Below are positions 63,175-64,000 of a stretch of 64,000 nt of DNA, piece after piece (positions within the stretch are counted from its first letter, which is position 1; every line of letters begins with the position of its first letter). The DNA is from Tepidamorphus sp. (GTDB lineage Bacteria > Pseudomonadota > Alphaproteobacteria > Rhizobiales > Tepidamorphaceae): contig JANQKY010000071.1 of NCBI GenBank assembly GCA_028280885.1, forward strand, positions 1-64,000, read 5' to 3'. The notes under the pieces are model-generated. The model was given only the letters and a program-made list of their open reading frames with translations, was not told the origin of the DNA and did not search any database. The translations under genes were made by a program, and so were the position numbers.

Positions 63175-64000
63175 CTATAGCTCCCCGCCCGCTGCGAGCG
63201 TCATGATGTTGGCCTCGGTCAGCGCCGCGCCCGCGAGTTCGCCGACGATCGACCCTTGCGAGAAAACGAAGACCCGGTCGCAGACCACCGGATATTCCTC
63301 AAGCTCGGTGGAGGCGAAAACGATCCCCTTGCCGCTGCGGGCAAGGTCGTCGATCAGGCCGTAGATCTCCGACTTCGCCCCGACATCGACGGCGGCCGTC
63401 GGCGAATTGAGCAGGAAGATCCGCGCGCCGGTCGACAGCCACCGCCCCAGAACGACCTTCTGCTGATTGCCGCCCGACAGATCGTCGATCGCCGTCTCGA
63501 TGCCGGGCATGCGCACCTGCATGCGCGCCGTCGTCTCGCGCGCGGCGGCACGCTCGCGGCGATGATGGATCAGCCGCAAAACCGGCTCGCGCAACAGGCG
63601 CGACAGGCTCGGCAGGGTCACGTTGGCGCGGATGCTCTCGGCATGGAACACCGCTTCGGCCAGCCGGTCCTTCGGCACGAAGGCGATGCCGGCACCGATC
63701 GCATCGGCCGGGCCGCGCAGTTTCAGCCGCCGGCCGGCCACCGCAATCGTGCCGCCGCTTGCCGGACTGCGACCGAACAGGAGGTTCAGGGTCTCATCGG
63801 CGCCCGATCCCGGTAACCCCGCAACGCCGATGATCTCGCCGCTGCGCAGCATGAAGTCGACCCCGTCGGCGCGGTCGCCGGTCAGGCCGCCAACCTCCAT
63901 CAGCACTTCATCGCGCGCATGACTTGCCGTGCGCCGGTCGGCGAGCGCCCCGCTGCGGCCGACGATCGCCTCGACGACACGCGCCCGGTCCATCGTCTCG
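63175..64000 (-). CDS. RbsA-type sugar ABC ATPase (5' end outside window)
   Basis: Only the C-terminal part (about 275 residues) is in the window, and the frame is still open at the right edge. It corresponds to the linker and second nucleotide-binding domain of an RbsA/MglA-type ATPase: VVEAIVGR linker, degenerate Walker A GVAGLPGSGADETLNLLFG, signature DLSGGNQQKVVLGRWL, and Walker B FLLNSPTAAVDVGAK. In the last, the usual Asp-Glu is Asn-Ser, so this second site is probably catalytically weak, as is known for some sugar importers. A binding-protein gene is expected to the right. Confidence 0.9.
   Translation of the reverse strand, partial: ETMDRARVVEAIVGRSGALADRRTASHARDEVLMEVGGLTGDRADGVDFMLRSGEIIGVAGLPGSGADETLNLLFGRSPASGGTIAVAGRRLKLRGPADAIGAGIAFVPKDRLAEAVFHAESIRANVTLPSLSRLLREPVLRLIHHRRERAAARETTARMQVRMPGIETAIDDLSGGNQQKVVLGRWLSTGARIFLLNSPTAAVDVGAKSEIYGLIDDLARSGKGIVFASTELEEYPVVCDRVFVFSQGSIVGELAGAALTEANIMTLAAGGEL

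Overview
The window is about 64 kb of GC-rich, gene-dense DNA. Synonymous usage is strongly GC-biased, many genes start with ATGA/GTGA overlaps, and there is no gene-free stretch over about 270 bases. It looks like the chromosome of an alphaproteobacterium, most likely Hyphomicrobiales (Rhizobiales). The evidence is the PuuD-type urate hydroxylase, a GnnA/GnnB-like pair for diamino-sugar lipid A, split xanthine dehydrogenase, several TctABC/Liv/Rbs-type uptake systems and a REP-like intergenic hairpin. I see no rRNA, tRNA, CRISPR array, phage or insertion sequence. The species assignment is inference.

Layout. (1) 213-6544: heterotetrameric sarcosine oxidase soxBDAG, with a divergent GlxA/GbdR-type AraC regulator. 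(2) 6531-16121: purine catabolism, with HIU hydrolase, xanthine dehydrogenase XdhA/XdhB/XdhC, a BMP-family binding protein, membrane urate hydroxylase PuuD and an unusual OHCU decarboxylase-M20 deacylase fusion. (3) 16221-24319: envelope/secreted proteins, including a 1343-residue exported protein with a peptidoglycan-binding domain, thirteen 27-residue His repeats built on an H-x4-S rule and a glutamine-rich tail; also a nitronate monooxygenase, a GH25 lysozyme-like lipoprotein and a small secreted protein. (4) 24332-28481: GNAT, GnnB- and GnnA-like sugar-nucleotide enzymes, and MgtE.

(5) 28575-41807: a long minus-strand catabolic operon, divergent from a MarR regulator. It encodes an anthraniloyl/salicylyl-CoA monooxygenase-Old Yellow Enzyme fusion, thioesterase, acyl-CoA ligase, AhpD-like protein, a complete Liv-type ABC importer, a cupin, a PhzS-like flavin monooxygenase and an LhgO-like oxidase. 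(6) 41983-46545: a TrpXYZ-type ABC importer, a GntR regulator with a perfect palindrome at its start, and tryptophan 2,3-dioxygenase. Blocks 5 and 6 together suggest tryptophan uptake, ring opening toward anthranilate, and aerobic CoA-linked breakdown of anthranilate.

(7) 46553-53732: a TctCBA transporter operon carrying a Tm-1-like (UPF0261) protein and a trimethylamine-dehydrogenase-like flavoenzyme that lacks the covalent-flavin cysteine, with a divergent IclR regulator. (8) 54002-64000: a GntR regulator, acyl-CoA dehydrogenase, two aspartate-nucleophile alpha/beta hydrolases, a FadJ-like enzyme, a zinc alcohol dehydrogenase, an SDR and a truncated RbsC/RbsA sugar importer. Two divergent promoters in block 8 share a near-palindromic motif, so the block is probably one regulon. 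Bases 1-212 contain nothing I can support.
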